In this document: positions 1 to 5,969 of the stretch, piece by piece
How the letters are laid out: each line of letters starts with the position of its first letter
Position numbering within the stretch: the stretch's first letter is position 1
NCBI GenBank assembly: GCA_021785235.1
Contig: JAJYGB010000403.1
Span: forward strand, 1 to 5,969
Reading direction: 5' to 3'
DNA from: Bacteroidota bacterium
GTDB lineage: Bacteria > Bacteroidota > Kryptoniia > Kryptoniales > JAKASW01
DNA length: 5,969 nucleotides
Position numbers and translations under genes: made by a program
The notes under the pieces: model-generated
Database searches by the model: none
What the model saw: only the letters and a program-made list of their open reading frames with translations
Told to the model about the DNA's origin: nothing

Positions 1-1227
1 CGGCATGTTCCTGGTGAGGCTGTCGAGTCTGGCGTAGGCGAGCACCTCCCGGCGTGTGAGCGGGAGTACTTGCTCCTTTTGCCAGGCTGCCGAATCCGCA
101 TCCGCGCCGGCGGAGGTTGTAGAAATAAATCTCCGGTCGAAGAAGTCCTTCGGGAACTCCGGGTTCATCCGGTAATCGTAAAGTACCGATACGTTCTCGA
201 AGAGTATCGGGGGAACCGGCGGCACGACGAACTTGACCACGAATGTCGTTTTGATTTCGATCGGAAGCCAGTACATGTCATCGTACTCCGCGAATTGCTC
301 GTCGTAGCGCGTCCCCTCCAGAGGATCAAGGGCGGTTGGATCCGACAGCCCCAGGTTGACATGCACCATAGCGTAACTCCCTTCCGCTATATCGATGTAG
401 CCCTTGAAAAGCGGAGACGAGTTGTCCTTGGCCTCCAAATCGATCCTGAAGATGCGGGTATCGTTCTCATAGTTGGTATCGACGATAGTGAAGTGGTAGT
501 AGTCAAACGCCGATGGCGAAGTCGGGCCAGGGATTGAGAACCTGTCTATCTTAACGATATCGTCGTTAAAATTAAGAACCCGACCGGCCGTGAAGACATT
601 TTGCGCCGAAGTGAAATTGGCGGTCTGTCGACGGGCGGTGACCACTTCGAGGTATGAGTCCGGTTCTTTCCAATAGCCCCTGGTCTGCGTCTCGAGTATT
701 CCGTTAATAGTCGTGTCCGGGTTGCTATTTCCGACCACCACCCGCAGTACGGTCTTCGTGTACGCATCGAAATCATACGCACGAAGACTGGCAAGCCACC
801 TCTTTTTCGCCCTGATGGCCCGCGCTATTATTTCGTCGGCAGGATTTGTCGAATGAGGAAACACGACCACCTCGGGGAGGGATACCTGGCTTTGTGTGAG
901 TACGATATCGAGTGTAGTGTCGCGGGCCGCGATTACCGCCCTGGCCGTGCTCGAGTTGAAGCCGATGTAGCTTACGAGGAGGTTGTACGTCCCGGAAGGA
1001 AGGAGGAGGCGGTAGCGGCCGTCGGTGTTCGTCGTCGTGCCGAGAGTAGTGCCGGTTACCCTGATCGTCGCGCCCGGAAGCGGCTCGCTTGTTGCGGCGC
1101 TGCTTACCGTGCCGGTGAGCACGTACTTCGTCGCCTGCTGCGCGAAGACCGGAGCGGCAAGTGGGGCAAGCAGAATTGCAGCCACAAACGTGTAAATGAG
1201 TCGTTTCGAGACTTCGACTACTCTCAC
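1..1227 (-). CDS. Carboxypeptidase-regulatory-like / DUF5686 outer-membrane protein, N-terminal part
   Basis: The reading frame is open for 409 codons from a GTG at 1227 to the window edge, so the C-terminus is missing. Residues 8-29 form a signal peptide (KRL, hydrophobic stretch, probable cleavage VFA|QQ after residue 29), so the product is exported. Residues about 36-113 look like a CarboxypepD_reg-like beta-sandwich: LTGTV, EPLPGATI, TNTDGRYRLLLPSGTY, LVSYIGF. From about residue 130 the sequence fits DUF5686: DEIIARAIRAKKR, YDFDAYTKT, ETQTRGYWKEPDSY, ARRQTANF, FDYYHFTI, SPLFKGYIDIAEGSYAMVHV. In this family the rest is usually predicted to be an outer-membrane beta-barrel; that part is outside the window. 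Its substrate or role is not known to me. The GTG was chosen because it is the only plausible start before the signal peptide and has AGAGG at 1238-1242, ten bases upstream, which is rather long. The frame carries no stop over the whole span; ORFs in other frames here are shadows. The gene lies 373 bases after kdpE and is probably a separate unit. Confidence 0.85.
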   Translation of the reverse strand, partial: MRVVEVSKRLIYTFVAAILLAPLAAPVFAQQATKYVLTGTVSSAATSEPLPGATIRVTGTTLGTTTNTDGRYRLLLPSGTYNLLVSYIGFNSSTARAVIAARDTTLDIVLTQSQVSLPEVVVFPHSTNPADEIIARAIRAKKRWLASLRAYDFDAYTKTVLRVVVGNSNPDTTINGILETQTRGYWKEPDSYLEVVTARRQTANFTSAQNVFTAGRVLNFNDDIVKIDRFSIPGPTSPSAFDYYHFTIVDTNYENDTRIFRIDLEAKDNSSPLFKGYIDIAEGSYAMVHVNLGLSDPTALDPLEGTRYDEQFAEYDDMYWLPIEIKTTFVVKFVVPPVPPILFENVSVLYDYRMNPEFPKDFFDRRFISTTSAGADADSAAWQKEQVLPLTRREVLAYARLDSLTRNMP

Positions 1228-1237
1228 TACGTGACAT

Positions 1238-1242
1238 CCTCT
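1238..1242 (-). promoter_or_regulatory. Possible ribosome binding site for the DUF5686 gene
   Basis: On the minus strand AGAGG lies 10 bases before the GTG at 1227. The spacing is longer than usual, but no other start codon in this frame sits closer. An ATG at 1237 abuts the site directly, yet it belongs to another frame whose product is not protein-like. Confidence 0.4.
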
Positions 1243-1259
1243 TTTTATATATCTCAGTG

Positions 1260-1360
1260 TCTGTTTCCTCTCTGAGATCTCTGTGTAATAGTTTCTTCGA
1301 TTGAAACCTAAACATTTCACAGAGTACCACGGAGAAGCGCAGAGTTCCACAGAGGAATCT
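1260..1360. repeat. Direct repeat, copy 1 (partner at 1375-1475)
   Basis: This is the first of two copies 115 bases apart. Bases 1260-1306 match 1375-1421 at 46 of 47 positions (the one difference is A at 1275 against G at 1390). The following bases, 1307-1360, match 1422-1475 less well, at about three quarters of positions. The copy consists of CTCTG-type units, a constant linker TAGTTTCTTCGATTGAAA (1289-1306), then a run of CACAGAG-type units with a 10-base period beginning at 1318. It lies in the gap between kdpE and the DUF5686 gene and does not code for a plausible protein. It resembles short intergenic repeat families found in many bacterial genomes; family membership is not shown by this window. 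Confidence 0.85.
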
Positions 1361-1400
1361 CGTCTCTGTGTCTCTCTGTTTCCTCTCTGGGATCTCTGTG
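1318..1400. repeat. Imperfect inverted repeat built from decamers (large hairpin)
   Basis: Arms 1318-1354 and 1364-1400 are each 37 bases and align as inverted complements without gaps, with about 22 of 37 positions paired; the loop is nine bases (1355-1363). Pairing is perfect in the inner seven (CACAGAG 1348-1354 with CTCTGTG 1364-1370) and the outer seven (1318-1324 with 1394-1400), with a further block of five between. Each arm is a run of four decamers: CACAGAGTAC, CACGGAGAAG, CGCAGAGTTC, CACAGAG on one side and CTCTGTGTCT, CTCTGTTTCC, TCTCTGGGAT, CTCTGTG on the other. It spans the junction between the two direct-repeat copies. It lacks a following T-run on the minus strand, so it is not a standard intrinsic terminator, although it could stabilise a transcript 3' end. 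Confidence 0.7.
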
Positions 1401-1475
1401 TAATAGTTTCTTCGATTGAAAGCCGGACATTTAACAGAGTCTCACTGAGAAGCACAGCGTTCCACTGAGAATACT
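1375..1475. repeat. Direct repeat, copy 2 (partner at 1260-1360)
   Basis: This is the second copy of the element. The conserved half (1375-1421) contains CTCTG units, CTCTGTGTAA and the linker TAGTTTCTTCGATTGAAA (1404-1421). The other half (1422-1475) has diverged units with the same 10-base period: AACAGAGTCT, CACTGAGAAG, CACAGCGTTC, CACTGAGAAT. The sharp contrast between a near-identical half and a diverged half suggests that the linker-containing half is under constraint or was recently converted; that is an inference. Confidence 0.85.
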
Positions 1476-1600
1476 TTGTAGCAATCTGTGCAATTGTTCC
1501 TCACCCTCTCGCCTCGCACAAACGGCACAACCAAAACCCGCTGCAAGAATCAGATCAAATATAAATTCCCCGTGACAAAACTAATACTTTAAAATAGGTT
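1476..1600. other. Non-coding spacer just downstream of kdpE
   Basis: Between the repeat element and the kdpE stop codon I see no gene, no clear hairpin followed by T residues, and no convincing promoter. The 50 bases nearest kdpE are A+T-rich. The whole gap between kdpE and the DUF5686 gene is 1228-1600; apart from the repeats at 1260-1475 it holds nothing I can name. Confidence 0.6.
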
Positions 1601-2299
1601 TCAGCGGTTGTCCGGTTCGGTATTTAATCTGTACCCAATCCCCGATTCTGTAAGGATGATCTTCGGATAGGCGGGATCGTCCTCGATCTTTTTCCGGAGC
1701 TGTCCGACATATACACGTGTATACTGCGACTCCTCGGCAAACGCCGGACCCCAGACCTGTTCGAGTATATAGCTGTGCGTCAACACCCTCCCGGCGTTTT
1801 TCACAAAGAGGGCAAGGAGCGCGTACTCAGTCGCGGTGAGCTTGACAATCTCGTTCCCCTTCCTGACCGTTCTCGCCGCGAGATCGACCTGCACATCGCG
1901 TACGACAAAAACCGGAGACTCCTGCGATGATGGCCGATGCCGCAACGCGTTGCGGACACGCGCGAGAAGCTCCCCCGTTCTGAACGGCTTCGTCAGGTAA
2001 TCGTCTGCGCCGGCATCCAGACAGGCGATGATATCACTCTCAGCATCCCGCACGGAGAGTATCAGCACTGGGACTGCCGACCACTCCCGCACCTTTTTGA
2101 GGACTTCCACGCCGTCCAAATCCGGCAGACCCAAATCCAGGATTATCACCTCCGGCCGTTCCGACGCAGCCATCGCAATTCCATCTTTACCCGTGCCAAC
2201 TGAACGCACGGCGTACCCGTTTGATTCCAGAGTAAGCTCAAGGAGCCTGCGGATCTGAGCTTCGTCGTCGATCACTAGTATAACCGGCTTGTCGCTCAA
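1601..2299 (-). CDS. kdpE: KdpE, OmpR-family response regulator of the kdp operon
   Basis: This 232-residue protein is a cytoplasmic transcription factor that is phosphorylated by KdpD and activates kdp genes. Residues 5-120 are the receiver domain: acidic pair D11-D12, phospho-acceptor D55 in VIILDLGLPDLDG, conserved S82 in LILSVRD, and K104 in YLTKPF. Residues about 128-228 are the winged-helix DNA-binding domain, with LTATEYALL, GRVLTHSYILEQVWG and the recognition region YTRVYVGQLRKKIEDDP, ending GIGYRLN. The length is close to E. coli KdpE (225). The start is a TTG at 2297-2299, which overlaps the kdpD stop (TTGA) and has GAGGAG five bases upstream; there is no better start. Identity as KdpE rather than another OmpR-type regulator rests on the sequence and on its place directly after kdpD. 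Confidence 0.96.
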   Translation of the reverse strand: MSDKPVILVIDDEAQIRRLLELTLESNGYAVRSVGTGKDGIAMAASERPEVIILDLGLPDLDGVEVLKKVREWSAVPVLILSVRDAESDIIACLDAGADDYLTKPFRTGELLARVRNALRHRPSSQESPVFVVRDVQVDLAARTVRKGNEIVKLTATEYALLALFVKNAGRVLTHSYILEQVWGPAFAEESQYTRVYVGQLRKKIEDDPAYPKIILTESGIGYRLNTEPDNR

Positions 2300-4977
2300 G
2301 CGATCTCCTCGCGCCCTTTCTGGGCGGCCTCGGGCACGGGCAGCCTCGCGATGAATTCGGCGCCGCCCTGCGGATTATTCCTCGCGGATATTGTGCCGTG
2401 ATGCGCTTCTATGAATCCCTTCGCAATCGTGAGCCCGAGTCCGGTACCGCCGGTCCTGCCGTTTGAAGCACGGTAGAACTTTTCGAATATCCTGTCGATG
2501 TCTCCCTCCGGCAGCCCCGGGCCATTGTCGGAAATCGAAATGACACACTCTTTTCCTTCGAGAAAACTGTTAATCGTTATTTCCGTTCCGGCCGGTGTGT
2601 GTAGCCCGGCGTTGTGGATAAGGTTGGTGAGAGCTTGCTCAATAAGACCAAAATCGAGTTTCATCAACGGAACAGTCTCGGCAAAGTTCACCGCCACCTT
2701 ATGCCCTCCAAGTTCCCTCTCGAGGCTCTTCACGGCATGCCCGACGATATCCTGCAGGTCGCACCAATCGAGTCTGGGTTGTATCATGCCCGATTCGAGC
2801 CGCGTCATGTCCAGTAAATTTGCAACCAACCTGTTCAGCCGTTCGGATGCTATGTGTATCTCTTTAAGGTAGCCCTGATTCGACTCGCCGACGCGCCCTT
2901 TGCCCTCCGCCAGCAAATTCTCGGTGGCGCCCATTATTGTTGCGATAGGTGTCCTGAACTCGTGCGAGATTGAATTGAATAGTGTTTTGTAGAGGCGTTC
3001 AGATTCCGCGATGACGACGGACCGCCGGTTGACTTCATTGAGAAGCTCCCTCTCTATCGCGGACGTAATCTGTGAAATGAAATTCTCGAGGAGTGATTCC
3101 TGCTCGAACGACAGCTCCTCATCGTGCAGTCTTATCCCGACAACACCAAGGGGATAACGCGGGCCCGACATCGGGAAATACGCAGCCTGTGCGGAGGGAA
3201 GTGTGTCGGTACCCTTACCAGCTTTCTTTTCATTCCAGTAAACCCAGGCTGCCACGCTGAACTCTTTCTCATCGAGTTGAAAAGAGCTCGCCGGATGAGC
3301 CGCCGTCGCCATTTCTCCCTCCGCGTCGGCAAGTATTACAGCCACATCGCCCCCGAAATATTTCCTTATGTTGGTCACGGCCGCCCGGATGACTTCATCC
3401 TGGGAATGCGCGGACGAGAGGTCCTTGGTGAGCGAGAATAAAGCCGACGTCCGTGCCTCCCGCTGCCTGATAACCTGTTCGCGTTTCCTCACCCTGGCCG
3501 ACAATACGCCTGTCACGGTCGCTACGAGGAAGAACATGGCTGCCAGGAGGCTGTCTTCCAGGTTGCTGATCGAGAATGTGAAGCGAGGCGGTATAAAGAG
3601 GAAATCCCACGACAGCGCACCGGTCGCCGCGGCCAGAACCGTCGGTCCCGGTCCGAGCTTTAAAGGCAAGAGAGATACAACCAGGAGCAAAACAAATGAC
3701 ACCGTACGGTAGCCAATTAATTCCTGGAACGGGTAGCAAACAAGGGCAGCCGCCAACACAAAGACGACGGCCGCCAGGTATTGTAGCGCCTTCGATTGAG
3801 GCTTCGGCAGGAGGCTCGAGAACTTTCTCTTCGTCTGGCCCGCTTCCTGGCCGACGATGTAAATATCGAGATCCGCGCTCCGCCGCATGAGGTCGTCAAT
3901 CAGGCGTGCCGCCCTGGAAAAGACATAACGGTCCGGCTTGCCTACGAGGATCTGGCTCGCGTTCTGCTCGCGCGCAACCCTGATCAAACTGTCGGCTATG
4001 CTTACACCTGTTGTCGTTACCACTTCGGCGCCAAGTTCACGGGCAAGCTTTATGTTCCTGGAAAGCTGCTCCTTCTGTTCTGCTGAAAGGCTGTCTGCGT
4101 GTTCAACATACACTACGACCCACGTAGCGTCCATGGTGTGCGAGACTCTTTTCGCCCACCTGATGACCGAAACCGAATGCGGGCTGGGGCTGATTGCAGC
4201 TATAAGCCTCTGTCCCGATTTCCAGGTGCCGGTGATCCTCTGTCCCTGCCTGTATTCCCTGATCTGCTGGTCAACGCGCTCTGCGGTCATCCTCAGCGAC
4301 ATTTCCCTGAGTGCTGAAAGATTTCCCATCTTGAAGAAGTTTTCAACCGCTTGCCTGGATCGCTCGGCAGTGTAGACCTTACCCTCCTGCAGCCGCTTCA
4401 CCAGCTCATCGGGCGAAATGTCGATTACTTTTATTTCGTCAGCCGCGTCGAATATCGAATCCGGCACTGTCTCCCTTACGACACTTCCGGTTATCTGCGC
4501 GACCGTGTCCGCCCGACTCTCTAAATGCTGGACATTGAGCGTCGTGTAAACGTCTATGCCGTTCTCCAGTATTTCAAGTACGTCCTGGTAGCGCCGGGCG
4601 TGACGGCTCGCCGGAGCATTCGTGTGCGCGAGCTCGTCCACCAGGACGACCTTCGGCCTCCTTGCCAGAATGGCGTCTATGTCCATCTCCTCGAGCTCCG
4701 TCCCACGATACTCGATTTTCTTTCGCGGGACGACTTCCAGACCCAGGACGAGCTCGGCTGTCTCCATCCGTTTGTGTGTTTCGATGTACCCGACCACCAG
4801 GTCGGTCCCCTTCGCGACAGCATCCCTCGCCTCGCTGAGCATCGCGTAAGTCTTCCCAACCCCGGCACACATGCCGAAAAAGATCTTAAGTTTGCCCTTC
4901 TGGCTTTTTTCCTCCTCCTTTTGCAGCATTCTCAGGAGGGCGTCGGGATCCGGGCGGGTATAATCTGTGTCTGGCAT
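2296..4977 (-). CDS. kdpD: KdpD, potassium-responsive sensor histidine kinase
   Basis: This 893-residue inner-membrane kinase phosphorylates KdpE under K+ limitation or osmotic stress; E. coli KdpD is 894 residues. The N-terminus has RPDPDALL and the KdpD domain with Walker A GMCAGVGKT (35-43) and a Walker B-like VVLVDELAHTN (110-120). A USP-like domain spans about 255-375. Four membrane segments of the DUF4118 type lie at about 399-417, 422-441, 443-463 and 476-494. An arginine cluster follows (R495, R497, R499, R504, R506, R509), as in characterised KdpD. A GAF-like region covers about 510-645. HisKA has H672 in SHEFRTP; the ATPase domain has the N box with N785 and N789, G1 DNGPGLP (817-823), FEKFYR, and G2 GGTGLGLT (843-850). 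All catalytic motifs are present. The ATG lies 19 bases after the kdpC stop; the start is supported by the conserved N-terminal RPDPD, although no clear Shine-Dalgarno site precedes it. Confidence 0.98.
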   Translation of the reverse strand: MPDTDYTRPDPDALLRMLQKEEEKSQKGKLKIFFGMCAGVGKTYAMLSEARDAVAKGTDLVVGYIETHKRMETAELVLGLEVVPRKKIEYRGTELEEMDIDAILARRPKVVLVDELAHTNAPASRHARRYQDVLEILENGIDVYTTLNVQHLESRADTVAQITGSVVRETVPDSIFDAADEIKVIDISPDELVKRLQEGKVYTAERSRQAVENFFKMGNLSALREMSLRMTAERVDQQIREYRQGQRITGTWKSGQRLIAAISPSPHSVSVIRWAKRVSHTMDATWVVVYVEHADSLSAEQKEQLSRNIKLARELGAEVVTTTGVSIADSLIRVAREQNASQILVGKPDRYVFSRAARLIDDLMRRSADLDIYIVGQEAGQTKRKFSSLLPKPQSKALQYLAAVVFVLAAALVCYPFQELIGYRTVSFVLLLVVSLLPLKLGPGPTVLAAATGALSWDFLFIPPRFTFSISNLEDSLLAAMFFLVATVTGVLSARVRKREQVIRQREARTSALFSLTKDLSSAHSQDEVIRAAVTNIRKYFGGDVAVILADAEGEMATAAHPASSFQLDEKEFSVAAWVYWNEKKAGKGTDTLPSAQAAYFPMSGPRYPLGVVGIRLHDEELSFEQESLLENFISQITSAIERELLNEVNRRSVVIAESERLYKTLFNSISHEFRTPIATIMGATENLLAEGKGRVGESNQGYLKEIHIASERLNRLVANLLDMTRLESGMIQPRLDWCDLQDIVGHAVKSLERELGGHKVAVNFAETVPLMKLDFGLIEQALTNLIHNAGLHTPAGTEITINSFLEGKECVISISDNGPGLPEGDIDRIFEKFYRASNGRTGGTGLGLTIAKGFIEAHHGTISARNNPQGGAEFIARLPVPEAAQKGREEIA
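2305..2310 (-). promoter_or_regulatory. Shine-Dalgarno site deciding the kdpE TTG start
   Basis: GAGGAG on the minus strand lies inside the last codons of kdpD, with a five-base spacer (ATCGC) before the TTG. A strong site at ideal spacing supports the unusual TTG start and suggests translational coupling through the TTGA overlap. Confidence 0.8.
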
Positions 4978-4996
4978 CAGCTTTAATTTAAAGAGA

Positions 4997-5584
4997 TTAC
5001 CCGCGACTTACATACAGGCTGTCGAGCGCGATATTCAGCAGCAAAACGTTCACCCTCGGTTCTCCAAGGAATCCGAGCTGCGGTGTCTCAATGTGAGACT
5101 CGACAAGTTCTCTCAAGACTTTCGTTTCGCTTGAATTAAACCCTCTAGCGCGCGCAACTCTGTCGATCTGTAGCTCCGCAGCCTCCGGGCTGATATCTGG
5201 ATCAAGACCGCTGCCTGAAGCATACAGCATATCGCCCGGCACCTGCGTGTTGGCAGGCAGGTCGTTGAAGCGGATGAAGTCGGCCTTCCTTTTCTCAACA
5301 AGGTGTTTCAGCGTGTCGCTTGTCGGACCGTAGTTGGTGGCACCGGACGGCATCGGGTTATATCCAATTGCCGATGGGCGTGACCAGAAATATCTTACGC
5401 TTGTGAAATTCTGACCGATTAATTTCGAGCCGACGACCTGTCCTTCGCACTTTATCATGCTTCCGTTTGCCTGTCCCGGAAAAATGAGCTGAGCTATTCC
5501 GGTCATGACAAGCGGATACAACAGGCCCGTCAGGACCGTCATCAATAATGTCAGATAAATTGCGGGTAGAATGGTTTTCTTCAT
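4997..5584 (-). CDS. kdpC: KdpC, K+-transporting ATPase subunit C
   Basis: KdpC is the small single-span membrane subunit of the KdpFABC K+ pump, thought to help the KdpA channel subunit and KdpB ATPase work together. From the ATG at 5584 the protein has 195 residues, usual for the family. Residues 5-27 are the single membrane span. Family motifs follow: QANGS (38-42), GSKLIGQNF (52-60), YFWSRPSA (65-72), YNPMPSGATNYGPTSDTL (75-92), ASGSGLDPDISPEAA (122-136), QIDRVARARG, and GFLGEPRVNVLLLN (171-184) near the C-terminus. A GTG at 5596 would add four residues, but the Shine-Dalgarno site GAGGA (5590-5594) lies within that extension and is correctly spaced for the ATG, so I chose the ATG. The next gene, kdpD, begins 19 bases beyond the stop, in the same operon. 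Confidence 0.96.
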   Translation of the reverse strand: MKKTILPAIYLTLLMTVLTGLLYPLVMTGIAQLIFPGQANGSMIKCEGQVVGSKLIGQNFTSVRYFWSRPSAIGYNPMPSGATNYGPTSDTLKHLVEKRKADFIRFNDLPANTQVPGDMLYASGSGLDPDISPEAAELQIDRVARARGFNSSETKVLRELVESHIETPQLGFLGEPRVNVLLLNIALDSLYVSRG

Positions 5585-5585
5585 T

Positions 5586-5714
5586 TCATTCCTCACTAAA
5601 GCGGCAAATCATTCCAACTCGGGGTTCTTCCTGAATCGATGCTGCCAATTCGACAAAAGATCGTTCACGTCCTTTTTGACTTTTGACCTTTGACTTTTGA
5701 CTTTCTTCTCTCAT
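5586..5714 (-). CDS. Possible 42-codon ORF bridging kdpB and kdpC
   Basis: An ATG at 5712-5714 overlaps the kdpB stop as ATGA, and the frame runs 42 codons to a TGA at 5586-5588, one base before the kdpC ATG. The predicted peptide is hydrophilic and highly charged. It starts with a lysine- and serine-rich part ([14 protein letters not shown]) encoded by the heptamer repeat, followed by a less repetitive part with [16 protein letters not shown]. It has no membrane span, so it is not KdpF, which is a short hydrophobic peptide usually encoded before kdpA. I do not recognise it. No Shine-Dalgarno site is visible before its ATG, so any translation would depend on re-initiation by ribosomes leaving kdpB. 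It may be a coupling ORF, or only a chance open frame over an inserted repeat. Confidence 0.3.
   Translation of the reverse strand: MREESQKSKVKSQKGRERSFVELAASIQEEPRVGMICRFSEE
5590..5594 (-). promoter_or_regulatory. Shine-Dalgarno site deciding the kdpC ATG start
   Basis: GAGGA on the minus strand is five bases before the ATG at 5582-5584. It includes the last base of the alternative GTG start at 5594-5596, so it cannot serve that GTG. It lies in the final codons of the small ORF at 5586-5714, whose translation would therefore pass through it. Confidence 0.75.
5677..5704. repeat. Heptamer tandem repeat in the kdpB-kdpC gap
   Basis: Four head-to-tail copies of TGACTTT on the plus strand (5677-5683, 5684-5690, 5691-5697, 5698-5704) differ at one base only, a C for T at 5688. 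On the transcribed strand it reads as AAAGTCA units. Because seven is not a multiple of three, gain or loss of one unit would shift the frame of the small ORF that spans it. Confidence 0.9.
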
Positions 5715-5969
5715 ACCAGCTTCAGCGCGTTTACAAGGATGTCGATCAGTTTTATTCCGATGAAAGGCGCTATCAACCCGCCGACGCCGTAAATCCATAA
5801 GTTCCTCCTGAGCACGGCACTCGCACCGACGGGCCTGTACTTCACTCCCCTGAGCGCCAACGGGACGAGGAGGATTATGATTATCGCGTTGAATATGACC
5901 GCGCTGAGGATGGCGCTCTGAGGCGAGCCGAGCCTCATTATGTTGAGCGCCGCGAGCGGGCCAAACGGT
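5711..5969 (-). CDS. kdpB: KdpB, K+-transporting P-type ATPase catalytic subunit, C-terminal end
   Basis: Only the last 85 codons and the stop (TGA at 5711-5713) are in the window; the 5' part lies beyond base 5969. The visible part matches the KdpB C-terminus: [48 protein letters not shown] and [11 protein letters not shown]. Two membrane segments can be seen, one in [17 protein letters not shown] and one in [19 protein letters not shown]. KdpB is the subunit that hydrolyses ATP and forms the phospho-aspartate intermediate, but the DKTGT and nucleotide-binding motifs fall outside the window. The match to the E. coli C-terminus, as I recall it, is close. The coding frame enters the window at base 5968. 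kdpC follows after 126 bases, a longer gap than is usual inside a kdp operon. Confidence 0.96.
   Translation of the reverse strand, partial: PFGPLAALNIMRLGSPQSAILSAVIFNAIIIILLVPLALRGVKYRPVGASAVLRRNLWIYGVGGLIAPFIGIKLIDILVNALKLV

Noticed and set aside
70..537. A 155-codon plus-strand ORF opposite the DUF5686 gene.
   Set aside because: It is a shadow on the complementary strand; the minus-strand frame matches the DUF5686 family throughout this span.
853..1275. A 140-codon plus-strand ORF opposite the DUF5686 gene.
   Set aside because: It is antisense to a well-supported coding frame and its product is arginine-rich without motifs, as expected from the complement of coding sequence.
773..1330. 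A 185-codon minus-strand ORF with an ATG at 1328-1330, also containing an ATG at 1237.
   Set aside because: It is read in a different frame from the DUF5686 gene. Its product is rich in Arg, His, Ser and Pro with no family features, and its start lies inside the repeat region; the overlapping frame gives a signal peptide and two recognisable domains.
1260..1475. Possible short CRISPR array, because of repeats about 115 bases apart.
   Set aside because: There are only two copies, the sequence between conserved parts is itself repetitive and related between copies, the spacing does not suit a CRISPR array, and no cas gene is present.
1576..1583. TAGTTTTG on the minus strand just after kdpE, matching the Bacteroidota -7 consensus TAnnTTTG.
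   Set aside because: No TTTG-like -33 element lies at the proper distance upstream, the region is A+T-rich so chance matches are likely, and the DUF5686 start is about 350 bases away.
3368..3739. Plus- and minus-strand ORFs of about 114 codons within kdpD.
   Set aside because: They lie in other frames of kdpD, which is continuous and carries conserved membrane and kinase motifs across the region.
5586..5798. A longer, 70-codon version of the small ORF, starting inside kdpB.
   Set aside because: The extra part overlaps conserved kdpB codons in another frame, so it is a shadow; only the part after the kdpB stop could be real.

Overview
The window holds the 3' part of a kdp potassium-uptake operon followed by the 5' part of an unrelated cell-envelope gene. 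Every convincing gene is on the minus strand, so transcription runs from high to low coordinates. In that order the genes are kdpB (C-terminal 85 codons only), a 42-codon ORF of unknown status, kdpC, kdpD, kdpE, a gap of about 370 bases rich in repeats, and a gene for a secreted carboxypeptidase-regulatory-like/DUF5686 protein that leaves the window at base 1.

The organism is most likely a member of the Bacteroidota-Chlorobiota-Ignavibacteriota group. The DUF5686 architecture (signal peptide, CarboxypepD_reg-like domain, DUF5686) is characteristic of that group, and base composition is moderate, roughly half G+C by eye. Start codons are mixed: ATG, a GTG and a TTG. Shine-Dalgarno sites are good before kdpC and kdpE but not visible before kdpD. 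The genus cannot be told from this window.

KdpB and KdpC are subunits of the high-affinity K+-transporting P-type ATPase KdpFABC. KdpD is a full-length membrane sensor kinase and KdpE its OmpR-type response regulator. The pair senses K+ limitation or osmotic stress and activates kdp transcription. kdpD and kdpE overlap by 4 bases and kdpC and kdpD are 19 bases apart, so transporter and regulator are probably co-transcribed and the regulator would be autoregulated. The kdp promoter and kdpA lie outside the window. All key catalytic and phosphotransfer residues that can be seen are intact, so the system looks functional.

The less ordinary parts are not the kdp proteins. (1) The 126-base gap between kdpB and kdpC is spanned exactly by a 42-codon ORF that overlaps the kdpB stop by 4 bases and stops one base before the kdpC ATG; it contains a 4x heptamer tandem repeat. 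(2) The kdpE-DUF5686 gap holds two copies, 115 bases apart, of an element built from 10-base periodic CTCTGTG and CACAGAG units, able to form a large imperfect hairpin. (3) The KdpD USP domain keeps the spacing of the published c-di-AMP-binding motif SxS-x20-FTAxY, with the FTA part replaced. I see no wholly new multi-gene system here.
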